Origin: Bacteriovorax sp.
GTDB lineage: Bacteria > Bdellovibrionota > Bacteriovoracia > Bacteriovoracales > Bacteriovoracaceae
DNA length: 64,000 nt
Direction of reading: 5' to 3'
Assembly (NCBI GenBank): GCA_028710485.1
Contig: JAQTTZ010000008.1
Location: 1-64,000, forward strand
The position numbers were made by a program, and so were the translations under genes. The notes under the pieces were generated by a model. It was not told the DNA's origin, ran no database searches, and worked only from the letters and a program-made list of their open reading frames with translations. Below are positions 47,915-56,712 of the stretch, piece after piece; the first letter of the stretch is position 1; every line of letters starts with the position of its first letter.

Positions 47915-48718
47915 ATGACCCACACAAAAAAATTGGCCGTAAGTATTATCCCCCTCTTACTTATGGCCATTTTATTGTCTTCAGAAGTTCAGGCCTACAC
48001 ACTCACTTCAGACTTTACCAAAGGTTTTTATTGGCAAAGTTTTCCAATACAAATGAATAAATTTGTTACAGATCCAAACGATGGAGCAATGCTGGAGCAA
48101 CTCACTAATCAAGCTGTTCAGGATTGGGAAGGAGCTTCGGGAAAAAATCTTTGGAATTTCACTGCAGTTCAAACCTCTTCAGCATATTCTGGAAATTATA
48201 TTCGTTGGTCAGACAATTTTGGAGCTGAGACTGGATACGATCCAACTAAAACCTTGGCAATTACCATTCGTTATAATCAAGGCACATACTTTCAACAAAC
48301 AGTTATTATTTTAAATGGAAGCTTAAGTTACCTGAGACAAAATTGGGGTAACACTCTAAAGACAACCATTCTCCACGAAATAGGTCATACGTTAGGTCTT
48401 GACCATAGTAGTGCAAACGCTATTATGGCCGCCAATTTGAGCTCCCTTACGACTTTGCAGCAAGATGATATCCAAGGTGTAAATGCAGTTGTAGATGAAA
48501 CGATTAAAAGACAATCCACTGGTTATGTTTCACCTTATTCAGTAACCACAACTGAAAAAAATGGACTGCTACCGGCCTGCGGGACGGTCGAAGATATTGG
48601 AAATGGAAAAGGCCCAAAAAATGGAGCGAGTAATTTTATCGGATCACTACTTATCGGAATTCTTGCCATTGGTATTGCAAATAAAAGAAAAAGACAGAGT
48701 GTTTTTGTCAAATATTAA
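47915..48718 (+). CDS. Matrixin-like zinc metalloprotease with C-terminal membrane tail
   Basis: Starts at ATG 47915 behind AAGGAAG, giving a good signal peptide (LAVSIIPLLLMAILLSSEVQA). The catalytic zinc motif HEIGHTLGLDH (HExxHxxGxxH) and a downstream Met-turn candidate AIMAAN are those of M10 matrixins; there is no obvious propeptide. The C-terminus holds ACGTVED, a Gly/Asn-rich spacer, a hydrophobic segment (FIGSLLIGILAIGIA) and NKRKRQ. That three-part tail resembles bacterial C-terminal sorting signals. It follows the TIMP-like gene by 82 bases. Confidence 0.82.
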   Translation: MTHTKKLAVSIIPLLLMAILLSSEVQAYTLTSDFTKGFYWQSFPIQMNKFVTDPNDGAMLEQLTNQAVQDWEGASGKNLWNFTAVQTSSAYSGNYIRWSDNFGAETGYDPTKTLAITIRYNQGTYFQQTVIILNGSLSYLRQNWGNTLKTTILHEIGHTLGLDHSSANAIMAANLSSLTTLQQDDIQGVNAVVDETIKRQSTGYVSPYSVTTTEKNGLLPACGTVEDIGNGKGPKNGASNFIGSLLIGILAIGIANKRKRQSVFVKY

Positions 48719-48768
48719 AATGTAATCTTAATTCTTCTGTTTTATTTTATTCATCCGATAAGGTAGGC

Positions 48769-49239
48769 ATGAATGAAGAAAACACACCGGTCATAAATTA
48801 CATTTTCTACTTACAAATGAAGAATGAGCTCGATAACAGCTATTATCTTCTTACAGATGTACTTAGTAAGATTAATATAACTTTGTTGCCTATTTCTGCA
48901 GATGATTTAAAAGTCATTGATCGAAATAAAAAACATTATTTGATTTCGATTAGAAATGATTTTTCTTCAGCTTTTAATTTCAATCATATGAGAAAATCTT
49001 TCTTAGATGTAGCGATGGCTTCGGGTAAGATTGCCCTTTTTGATATCAGTTCTTTTTCAGAAATTGAAACTGCAGCAAAATACCAAAACAAAAATCTGTA
49101 TCGTTATTTTCAATTGCCACAAAATTTAAAACAAGTAGCAATGACAATAGCGGTAGATTATTTTCGAGATCGCAACACTCAGGCAGAATGGCCAGGTGGA
49201 CGAAGAGCAAAATTGCCTTCGATGATTAATCAAGCTTAG
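48769..49239 (+). CDS. Cytoplasmic protein of unknown function
   Basis: Not recognised. 156 residues with no signal peptide and an alternating helix-strand pattern (INYIFYLQMKNEL, KKHYLISIRNDF, GKIALFDISSF). It has a basic C-terminal tail (PGGRRAKLPSMINQA). Ribosome site AAGGTAGG. First of four same-strand genes ending at 50919. Confidence 0.6.
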   Translation: MNEENTPVINYIFYLQMKNELDNSYYLLTDVLSKINITLLPISADDLKVIDRNKKHYLISIRNDFSSAFNFNHMRKSFLDVAMASGKIALFDISSFSEIETAAKYQNKNLYRYFQLPQNLKQVAMTIAVDYFRDRNTQAEWPGGRRAKLPSMINQA

Positions 49240-49259
49240 AAATTATAACTTTTAAAAAT

Positions 49260-49676
49260 ATGAAAATAAAAATAAGTGAAGACACTCAACGGATGCTGAT
49301 GCTACTCAAGCTTGATGCCAGAAGATTATTCGAAAGAATAAAATATCGAGCGCCTGAGTATATGTACGACTTTTCTTTGAAGAGATCTAGAGATCATTTT
49401 CCAGAAATTTTCACAAACCGCTACGACACTGTGTCTATCAAAGATTTAATGCTTTGTGGGCAAGAAGTAATCGTGGGCCTCGATCAGTACTATTCAAAGA
49501 TCGATGAAATGAGATGGTATCTCAATCACACTCAGGATATGCCCAATAGGGTGGAAGATAAGATTCATGGGCATATCAGAGAACTTGAAAGATTTTACGA
49601 GACATTAAATTTGTATATTGATGTCGAAATGGGCCTAATTACCGAGCAGCAGACTAACCATGAAACAGATAACTAA
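49260..49676 (+). CDS. Cytoplasmic helical protein of unknown function
   Basis: Not recognised. 138 residues, entirely helical in appearance, rich in Arg/Lys and acidic residues, no signal or membrane segment. It starts 20 bases after the preceding stop and its 3' end overlaps the next gene by 17 bases. Confidence 0.6.
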   Translation: MKIKISEDTQRMLMLLKLDARRLFERIKYRAPEYMYDFSLKRSRDHFPEIFTNRYDTVSIKDLMLCGQEVIVGLDQYYSKIDEMRWYLNHTQDMPNRVEDKIHGHIRELERFYETLNLYIDVEMGLITEQQTNHETDN

Positions 49677-50163
49677 TATAACTCTACTTGTGTTGGTACT
49701 TTCAATTCCGTTTGCATTATCGCAAACCAGAAAGGCCATTCCTGCCGGCCGCTACGAAGCTCTTTCGGGAGTGAAGATTTCTCATAGTCAAAAGAGTATT
49801 GATAGCTCAGTTTCCAAAGATTCACTTAGCCTGTTTTGGTCGGAAGTTGCAAAGCATATTCCTCAAGGCCGAAATGAAAATTCTTATTTCAATTCAGGGG
49901 TATTTGATCCCAATTTTAAGAACTTTCTTTCTTCGAAAGGAGTTCTCGAAGCAAAAAGTCTCGATAGTAGAGTCAATATTCTTTTAAGTGATAACCTTAG
50001 TCGCGATATTGATATTTACAAAAAAATTAAAACCAAGGGAAGCCTTGTTATTCTTAGAGATAAGCATTCTCTGAAAGATGTGATGTCCGCTTTGGACCAA
50101 TATGAAGTGGTCGTTTATCAAGCGGAATCTGATAATAATTACTATCTTCTCAAGCGTAAATAG
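49660..50163 (+). CDS. Secreted protein of unknown function
   Basis: Not recognised. 167 residues with a signal peptide (ITLLVLVLSIPFALS, cut before QTRKA). No cysteines in the mature part. The C-terminal half alternates strands and helices (GSLVILRDKHSLKDVM, YEVVVYQAESDNNYYLL). Overlap with the preceding gene indicates coupled translation. Confidence 0.62.
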   Translation: MKQITNITLLVLVLSIPFALSQTRKAIPAGRYEALSGVKISHSQKSIDSSVSKDSLSLFWSEVAKHIPQGRNENSYFNSGVFDPNFKNFLSSKGVLEAKSLDSRVNILLSDNLSRDIDIYKKIKTKGSLVILRDKHSLKDVMSALDQYEVVVYQAESDNNYYLLKRK

Positions 50164-50232
50164 CCGCCAAAAAAGCTCAAGTATAATCTACCTACTACTA
50201 GACGAATTTCAAGACATTGAGATAATAGCCTA

Positions 50233-50919
50233 ATGAAAAAGATCTCTCTGCTAATTTTTTGGCTTTTAGCAACTATGCCTTTTGGTGTTAAGGCCGAACT
50301 TTCTGAAGAAGGTTTTTTTTCAGGAAGAATCTCCCGCATTAATCGCGCCATTAATGTGGTGAGAGTAAAAGTTGATTTCGACAATATTAAATACCTAAAT
50401 CCAAAAGATAAGATCGAATTTTGGGATGAAAAAAATAATACTCAAAAATGTAAGTCTTATATCGTTGGAAGAACCAGTGACTATCTCCTCTTAAAAGTTC
50501 CAGAGCTATCTGCGTGCGAAAAATACTTATATTTTGTCAGTGGCTCTTACTTTAAGTTTTACAGTGAAGATCTCCATAACAATGTATTGATGGGTAAGGA
50601 AGTTGTAACGATTCTTTTAAAGAAGCGCATGGCTGTACAAGGTCAATTGGCCGGAAGAAATAAGGAAATTACCGCTCACGTCGAGCGAGTGAACGCAATA
50701 AATGCGCGATATCAAACCCTTCGCGAAAAATTAGATCAAGAATGGCAAAAAGAACTTCACGCGCTGGATGAAGATAAGACTTATGCAGTAAGATCTTTTA
50801 AAGATTTAGAAAGAAGACGCGATGAAATTGATCAAAAATTAGAACAATATAAAATCAAAGACGAGAACCTTACACTCGATCGCTGGTCGCTTGACTCTCA
50901 CCTCTATTACAAAAAATAA
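50233..50919 (+). CDS. Secreted beta-domain plus coiled-coil protein
   Basis: Not recognised. 228 residues: signal peptide (SLLIFWLLATMPFGVKA), then a beta-rich domain of about 100 residues (GRISRINRAINVVRVKVDF; IVGRTSDYLLLKVPEL) with two cysteines (KCKSY and SACEKY), then a long charged coiled coil from about 140 to 215 (VERVNAINARYQTLREKLDQ). This layout suits a periplasmic linker or an envelope complex part. It is last in a run of four unknown genes and has a weak ribosome site. Confidence 0.63.
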   Translation: MKKISLLIFWLLATMPFGVKAELSEEGFFSGRISRINRAINVVRVKVDFDNIKYLNPKDKIEFWDEKNNTQKCKSYIVGRTSDYLLLKVPELSACEKYLYFVSGSYFKFYSEDLHNNVLMGKEVVTILLKKRMAVQGQLAGRNKEITAHVERVNAINARYQTLREKLDQEWQKELHALDEDKTYAVRSFKDLERRRDEIDQKLEQYKIKDENLTLDRWSLDSHLYYKK

Positions 50920-50979
50920 TTGAACTCTCAAACCTTCTATTCTAGACTTACAACATCAAATTTAAAGGTGGAAATATTT

Positions 50980-52602
50980 ATGAAACTTTATGCATTAGTT
51001 CTGTCTATTTTATTGAGTTCTCAAGTCTTCGCGATAGGAAATCCTAATGCTCCAATTGGCGGCGAATACAAAATGAATTTGGGGACCGCGCCTACAACTT
51101 TGAACGCGCTTTCTTCAACTGATTTCAATGCAACTCAAGTTCAGTCAATGATCCTCGAAGGGCTATTAACGAGAAATCTTGATACCCGCGAATGGGAACC
51201 GGCACTCGCTTCTTCTTATCAAATTGCAAAAGATGGTAGATCTTTTGAATTCACTCTTCGCGATGGAGTTAAGTGGCAAGACGGAAAACCTCTTACCATT
51301 GAAGACGTAAAATTTAGTTTTGATGCCATTATGGATCCAACCAATAAATATAAAACTGCTGATAAAAAACCATATTATGAAAATATAAAGTCAGCCGATA
51401 TCGTAGGCCCTAATAAAATTAGATTTACAGTTGGAAAGCCTTATTTTGACAACTTCTCAGTTGTGGCCACTCTGACTGTTGTTCCAATGCATTTATACAA
51501 AAATCCTTCTAAAGAACAAGAGAAAGTTCTTAACAAAACTCTTATCGGAACAGGTCCTTATATTCTTCAAGATTTCGATAGGGCCAAAGGAATCACTCTT
51601 AAGTTAAATCCAGAATGGTGGGGAAGAAAAGACCCAAGCAAAAAAGGGATTTATAATTTCCAAACAATTTCTATGAGATTTATTCAAGATACGACAATCG
51701 CCATCCAAAGAATCGAAAAGGGCGATATTGATTATATCGACCTTGGTGCTGAAGATTATATGAAAAAAACTTCTGGTCCTAAATGGGGTAAAGAAGTCAT
51801 TAAAGTTAAAACTCAAAACAAAGGTGTGCGCGGTTATGCATTTGTTGGTTTTAATTTAACAAACCCAATATTTGCTTCTAAAAAAACTAGAGAGGCGATG
51901 GTTCATCTTTTCAATAGAAGAGGGATGATTAAAAAGTTTCTTTTTGATCTTTCCTTGCCAGCAACTGGTCCACTATATCTACAAAGTGAATACGCTGATC
52001 CAAACGTAAAACCTTTTGAGTATGATCCTAAAATTGCACTTAAGCTTCTTAAAGAAGACGGCTGGAAAGTTGAGGCCGGAGACAAATTTCTTTCTAAAAT
52101 GGTTGGCGGTAAAAAAATCAACCTAAGCTTCACAATCATTGAACCAGATGCTGAATTTGTAAAATACCTAACGATCTTTAAAGAAGATGCTAAGCAGGCC
52201 GGTGTTGACGTCAATGTAAAAGTTGTTGAGTGGAACTCATTCATTAAACTTCTTGATGAAAGAAAATTCGAAGCTGTGCGCCTTTCTTGGGGGGGCGGAG
52301 ACTTAGATTGGGATCCAAAACAAGTTTGGCATTCAGAATCAATTGCTAATGCAGGATCGAATTTCGTTAGTTACAATAACCCAAAAGTTGATAAGTTGAT
52401 TGATGAATCTCGCGTGCTTATGGATAAAGCAGAAAGAGTGAAAAAACTTCGCGAAGTTTATAGAACAATCGCTGAAGACGTTCCTTATATTTTCTTATTT
52501 AATGGCAAGTTTAGTTACTATGCTCATACAAAACATATTGCCAAAGAAAAAGACACTTATGTTTATGGTATCGGTACAGACTACTGGTGGATGAGCAAGT
52601 AA
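50980..52602 (+). CDS. Oligopeptide-type ABC transporter substrate-binding protein
   Basis: Family 5 periplasmic binding protein (SBP_bac_5), presumably for peptides. The ATG at 50980 follows GGTGG and opens a signal peptide (LYALVLSILLSSQVFA); a start at 50920 would put 20 extra residues before it. The family region EWEPALASSYQIAKDGRSFEFTLRDGVKWQDGKPLT is clear. Length about 540. Followed by two permease genes. Confidence 0.9.
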   Translation: MKLYALVLSILLSSQVFAIGNPNAPIGGEYKMNLGTAPTTLNALSSTDFNATQVQSMILEGLLTRNLDTREWEPALASSYQIAKDGRSFEFTLRDGVKWQDGKPLTIEDVKFSFDAIMDPTNKYKTADKKPYYENIKSADIVGPNKIRFTVGKPYFDNFSVVATLTVVPMHLYKNPSKEQEKVLNKTLIGTGPYILQDFDRAKGITLKLNPEWWGRKDPSKKGIYNFQTISMRFIQDTTIAIQRIEKGDIDYIDLGAEDYMKKTSGPKWGKEVIKVKTQNKGVRGYAFVGFNLTNPIFASKKTREAMVHLFNRRGMIKKFLFDLSLPATGPLYLQSEYADPNVKPFEYDPKIALKLLKEDGWKVEAGDKFLSKMVGGKKINLSFTIIEPDAEFVKYLTIFKEDAKQAGVDVNVKVVEWNSFIKLLDERKFEAVRLSWGGGDLDWDPKQVWHSESIANAGSNFVSYNNPKVDKLIDESRVLMDKAERVKKLREVYRTIAEDVPYIFLFNGKFSYYAHTKHIAKEKDTYVYGIGTDYWWMSK

Positions 52603-52617
52603 GCAGGGAGCTGGTAA

Positions 52618-53652
52618 TTGTTTACTTATATTCTTAGAAGATTATTGATCATGATCCCGACTCTCATCGGGGTCACAATTGTTACATTTGCTATTATTAA
52701 CCTCGCTCCGGGAAGCCCGATCGAGCAAAAGATTCAGCAAATAAAATTTGGTGGTATGGGTCGAGAGTCCAATACCTCGAACGCGAGTGGTGCTAAGAGC
52801 AGTGGAGTTTCTGAAGAAGTTATTTTAGCTTTAAAGAAACAATACGGCTTTGATAAGCCCATTCACGTTCGTTACTGGATTTGGCTTAAGAATATTGCCC
52901 ACCTCGATTTTGGTGAGAGTTTTACCTACGAAGAGCCAGTGTTGAATGTCATCACCAGCAAGTTTCCAGTTTCTTTGCAGTTTGGGGTAATTTCGCTGCT
53001 CTTGTCTTATGTCGTGTGTATTATTTTCGGAGTGCTAAAGGCCGTAAAGAATGGATCAACTTTTGATTTTATTTCTAGCTTTTTTCTTATAGCTCTTTAT
53101 TCCATTCCTGGCTTTATGCTCGCCATTCTTCTCATTGTCTATTTCGCAGGAGGAAGCTTTTTCAGTTGGTTTCCAATTGGAGAGTTATACTCAGATAATT
53201 ATTACGATCTTAGCCTGTGGGGAAAAATTATCGATCGCGTCCACCATTTCATCTTACCCCTTATCTGTTATATGATCGGATCGTTTACTGTTTTAACGAT
53301 GTTGATGAAAAACTCGTTATTAGACGAAATAAAAAAAGATTATATTAGAACCGCGAGAGCAAAAGGTATTTCTGAGAAATCCGTCTATTTAAAACATGCT
53401 TTGAGAAATGCCCTTATTCCCATCGTTACTGGGATTGGTGGTTTTTTAGCCGTCTTTTTTGCAGGCTCTCTTCTTCTAGAAAGTATTTTTCAATTGGATG
53501 GAATCGGTCTTCTAAGTTTCAAATCTATTTTGCAAAGAGATTATAATGTCATCATGGGATTGCTATTTATAGAAAGTATCCTTTTATTAATTGGAAACTT
53601 ATTAAGTGACATTGCTTATATCCTCGTTGACCCAAGGATTAATTTCGAATGA
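52618..53652 (+). CDS. ABC transporter permease, OppB/DppB-type
   Basis: Inner-membrane permease of the peptide/nickel class. N-terminal YILRRLLIMIPTLIGVTIVTF is the family hallmark, and the EAA loop is DYIRTARAKGISEKSVYLKHALRNALIP. Six membrane segments. Start is TTG with GGGAG upstream; no ATG fits. Stop overlaps the next gene (ATGA). Confidence 0.92.
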   Translation: MFTYILRRLLIMIPTLIGVTIVTFAIINLAPGSPIEQKIQQIKFGGMGRESNTSNASGAKSSGVSEEVILALKKQYGFDKPIHVRYWIWLKNIAHLDFGESFTYEEPVLNVITSKFPVSLQFGVISLLLSYVVCIIFGVLKAVKNGSTFDFISSFFLIALYSIPGFMLAILLIVYFAGGSFFSWFPIGELYSDNYYDLSLWGKIIDRVHHFILPLICYMIGSFTVLTMLMKNSLLDEIKKDYIRTARAKGISEKSVYLKHALRNALIPIVTGIGGFLAVFFAGSLLLESIFQLDGIGLLSFKSILQRDYNVIMGLLFIESILLLIGNLLSDIAYILVDPRINFE

Positions 53653-54671
53653 TTGAAAAATATTTAATTAAAAATGAGTTAAGTCGTAAGCGTTGGAAGA
53701 TTTTTAAATCGAGAAAGTCTACAATCTTTGCTTCAATTTTATTGCTCTTTTTAGTGATAATGACTTTTTGTTCACCTTTGATTGCTAACAGCAGACCGAT
53801 GATTTTAAAATATAGTGATCATTATTATTTTCCGATAATAAAAGATTACGATGCTTCTACCTTTGGAATTACAGAGAGCTTGGATGTTAACTACCGCAAG
53901 CTTCAACTATCATCCAAAGATTTTGCTATATGGCCTATCATTCAATGGGATCCGTTTGAAAGCAATTCAATTGTTGATTCTTACCCATCAATGCCAACCC
54001 ATTCTAATTTTATGGGAACTGATGATAGAGGCCGAGATGTTTTCACGCGCCTTCTTTATGGTTTTAAATATAGTATCACTTACGCCGTTGCCGTTTGGTT
54101 TATCAGTCTTTCCATTGGGACCATTCTTGGTGGGACCATGGGGTTTTTCGGCGGCAAAATAGACTTTATAGGCCAGCGATTCGTTGAAATTTTAAGTACA
54201 GTCCCAAGTTTCTTTCTCTTAATTATTTTAATTTCTATTTTTGCACCGTCTTTATGGATGTTAATCATTATTTCATGCGTTTTCTCATGGATTAATATTT
54301 CTTATTACGTGCGTGGTGAATTTCTAAAAAATAGAAATAGAGAATTTGTTGAGGCTGCTCGTGCCTTAGGTGCTTCAAATAGAAGTATTATTTTTAAACA
54401 TATTTTACCCAACTCACTTACTCCCATTATCACTTTTGCACCATTTACCATTGCAGGAGAGATCGTTGGATTAGCGGCCTTGGATTACCTTGGTTTCGGA
54501 TTACAAGTTCCCACTCCGAGCTGGGGAGAGCTTTTATCTCAAGCTCAAAAAAACTATACCATTGCTTGGTGGCTAGCGCTGTATCCTTCGCTGGCGCTCT
54601 TTATCGTTTTGACTCTTCTCAATTTGATTGGTCAAGGTGTGAGAGATGCCATGGATCCAAACATGATCTAG
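53649..54671 (+). CDS. ABC transporter permease, OppC/DppC-type
   Basis: Second permease, 340 residues, with a longer periplasmic region after the first helix (about residues 45-115), the HSNFMGTDDRGRDVFTRLLYG family motif and the EAA loop EFVEAARALGASNRSIIFKHILPN. It ends the operon. No OppD/OppF ATPase genes follow; the ATPase must be encoded elsewhere. Confidence 0.92.
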   Translation: MIEKYLIKNELSRKRWKIFKSRKSTIFASILLLFLVIMTFCSPLIANSRPMILKYSDHYYFPIIKDYDASTFGITESLDVNYRKLQLSSKDFAIWPIIQWDPFESNSIVDSYPSMPTHSNFMGTDDRGRDVFTRLLYGFKYSITYAVAVWFISLSIGTILGGTMGFFGGKIDFIGQRFVEILSTVPSFFLLIILISIFAPSLWMLIIISCVFSWINISYYVRGEFLKNRNREFVEAARALGASNRSIIFKHILPNSLTPIITFAPFTIAGEIVGLAALDYLGFGLQVPTPSWGELLSQAQKNYTIAWWLALYPSLALFIVLTLLNLIGQGVRDAMDPNMI

Positions 54672-54711
54672 TAGGGGATTTCATTGCTAATAATTGTAAT
54701 GGGCCCCTACT
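54670..54711. terminator. Hairpin at the convergent permease/btuB-like end
   Basis: AGTAGGGG and CCCCTACT are perfect 8-bp arms with a further CATT/AATG pair inside. It lies between convergent genes and covers the last codons of the receptor gene. There is no T-run, so its termination role is uncertain. Confidence 0.45.
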
Positions 54712-56549
54712 GTAATTGCTCTTCCACCTGTACCAAAGCCATAGATTTCTTCATAGTCAATATCTGCAAGATTCTTGATCTTCAGGTAAAACTCATTTTG
54801 GTTATTAACAAGGTATCGATAATTTAAATTAGATAGCAGGTAAGAATCCATTTTCACCGCCAGGCCCTGATTGTCTACATCATTTCTTTTTCCAGTATAA
54901 GAGAGCTCATAGCTAAAATAATGGGAATTACCTATGAGATAACTAAAAATGTTTTTAATATTTAAATCAGGTCTCCTTGCGAGCTTTTGGCCAAGATTTA
55001 AGTCGCGGGTTTTAAGTAAGGTAAAAGATAGCGACTGATTAAAGTTGGTCAACCAGTCAGCGCTTAGTTTATTTTCTGATCCCATCATTTCAGCTTTTCC
55101 CGAATTAATATTAACAAATGTATTCGGATTATAACTTAAGCGATTATTTATTTTGGTATAAAACAAAGTTGAAACAGTTTTAAATGCCCCAGACCATTTT
55201 TTCTCAAAACTCAATTCGGGGCTCTGGCTTGTTTCAGGGTGAAGACTCTTGTTGCCATAACTAGGATCATAAAGTTGATTTAAGGATGGTGCTCTAAAAC
55301 CAGTTGAATAGGAAAGTTTTAACAGAGCAGATTCAAATTTATAACCAGCGGCTGCTTTATAAGTGAAATGATCATCAAAGAATTTATTATGATCAAGGCG
55401 CAGCCCAAAATTAAAAATTTTATCGGCCAACTCGTATTGATGATAAAGGAAACCACTTAAGTTTTGATTGTAATGCCCTGATTGATCATTCTCGCCTTGA
55501 AAATCAACGTTCACGTTTTGCGTAAGATTTTCAGTCATATAATAAGTATGATTGGCACTTACTATTTTAATTTCACCGGTGCTTTTGGTGGTGCTCGATT
55601 GTGGATGTTTTGCATCGTAGAGAACTTCCAGCAAGCGGTAATGCTTTGAAAAATTATAGGCTAATTTGGTTTGAGCATTTCCAGCTTCCCAGTTTTTAGT
55701 GAGCTGAACTTTTGAATAAATTTCTTCTTCAGTTTGTTGATCGTTAGGATCATCACTTCCGGCCCCACCGCCTTTATCCAGGTCAGCAGAGTTGTGAGAA
55801 TAACGAATATTGGCATCAAGTGAATATTGTTCGGAGAGATCGAGAACAGCACCTAAGTCAAAACTTTCTCGTTGATCACCATCTTTTTCAGCATTGGGAT
55901 TGAATTTTTCATCGGCAGCAGAGAATCCACGGGTTCTCATTATATCAGCTCCAAAAGATAATCCTAGATTATCGAGAATCTTTTTCTGGAAATTAGCCCC
56001 CGCATTGACGGTTCTAAATGTTCCGGTATCAATATAGCTTTCCCCACTTAATTTTTTTGATTTAGCCTTTTTGGTAGTTATAACGATGACCCCGCCAATT
56101 GCATTTGATCCGTAGGCAAGTCCTTGAGACCCTTTCAAAATTTCAATTCGCTCAATATTATTTAAGCTCAATCTGCCGATATCAAATTGCCGGTTGGGGT
56201 TGCTGGGATCATTCATTATGACTCCGTCTATTACGACTAAAGTATGCGATGAATCTGTTCCGCGCAGAAAGAGACTGGTGTTAGAGCCATTGGGGCCAGA
56301 GCTCACAACACTCAAGTCACTTTCACGCGAGAGAAGTTCAGGAAGAGTGTGACTTGAAGTCGCGCCTATTTCCTCAGAGGTAATAATTCTTACGTCGCTA
56401 GTAGATTTATCAGAGTAAGACTTGATTCGATCCGCAGTGATAACCGTTATATCTTCAGCAGCATATAAAGCAGAACTAAGTAATAAACCGGGCAATATAG
56501 AGAGACTGATAATTTTTGGGATGAGTTTAGCCGATACATCAAATGACAT
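54687..56549 (-). CDS. TonB-dependent receptor, BtuB-like
   Basis: Outer-membrane receptor, 620 residues. Signal peptide, then a TonB box candidate (EDITVITADRIKS), a plug domain (RIITSEEIGA...LPELLSRES...LFLRGTDSSHTLVVIDGV...IERIEILKGSQGLAYGSNAIGGVI), a 22-strand-type barrel and a terminal aromatic strand (GAHYNY). The cobalamin riboswitch in its leader and the adjacent BtuF/C/D-like genes argue for vitamin B12 as substrate. The leader has its own promoter at 56656-56684. Confidence 0.88.
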   Translation of the reverse strand: MSFDVSAKLIPKIISLSILPGLLLSSALYAAEDITVITADRIKSYSDKSTSDVRIITSEEIGATSSHTLPELLSRESDLSVVSSGPNGSNTSLFLRGTDSSHTLVVIDGVIMNDPSNPNRQFDIGRLSLNNIERIEILKGSQGLAYGSNAIGGVIVITTKKAKSKKLSGESYIDTGTFRTVNAGANFQKKILDNLGLSFGADIMRTRGFSAADEKFNPNAEKDGDQRESFDLGAVLDLSEQYSLDANIRYSHNSADLDKGGGAGSDDPNDQQTEEEIYSKVQLTKNWEAGNAQTKLAYNFSKHYRLLEVLYDAKHPQSSTTKSTGEIKIVSANHTYYMTENLTQNVNVDFQGENDQSGHYNQNLSGFLYHQYELADKIFNFGLRLDHNKFFDDHFTYKAAAGYKFESALLKLSYSTGFRAPSLNQLYDPSYGNKSLHPETSQSPELSFEKKWSGAFKTVSTLFYTKINNRLSYNPNTFVNINSGKAEMMGSENKLSADWLTNFNQSLSFTLLKTRDLNLGQKLARRPDLNIKNIFSYLIGNSHYFSYELSYTGKRNDVDNQGLAVKMDSYLLSNLNYRYLVNNQNEFYLKIKNLADIDYEEIYGFGTGGRAITVGAHYNY

Positions 56550-56559
56550 AGATTCCTTT

Positions 56560-56650
56560 CCGCGGGATGAATGGACTTTAAAGAAGGATCTGGCTTTACA
56601 GTTGCGGGACAGCGAAGGAATTCATACCTTACTTCACCTCTTAAAGGTTG
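56560..56650 (-). ncRNA. Cobalamin riboswitch in the leader of the TonB receptor gene
   Basis: On the minus strand the conserved core GCTGTCCCGCAACTGTAA (56596-56613) is an essentially perfect B12 box, preceded by AAGGTATGAATTCC (family GGTGxGAATCC) and followed by AGCCAGA. The receptor start codon is at 56547-56549 with AAAGGA just upstream. The 5' boundary is uncertain. Cobalamin binding is expected to lower receptor expression, as in the btuB class. Confidence 0.85.
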
Positions 56651-56655
56651 ATTAA

Positions 56656-56684
56656 ACTATACTTGGCAGGATGATTCTTTACAA
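56656..56684 (-). promoter_or_regulatory. Sigma-70 promoter of the riboswitch/receptor gene
   Basis: Minus-strand TTGTAA (56679-56684) and TATAGT (56656-56661) with a 17-base spacer. Transcription would start near 56649, immediately before the riboswitch core. Confidence 0.6.
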
Positions 56685-56712
56685 GAAAATCTTTCACTCC
56701 TACAATCTTCAA

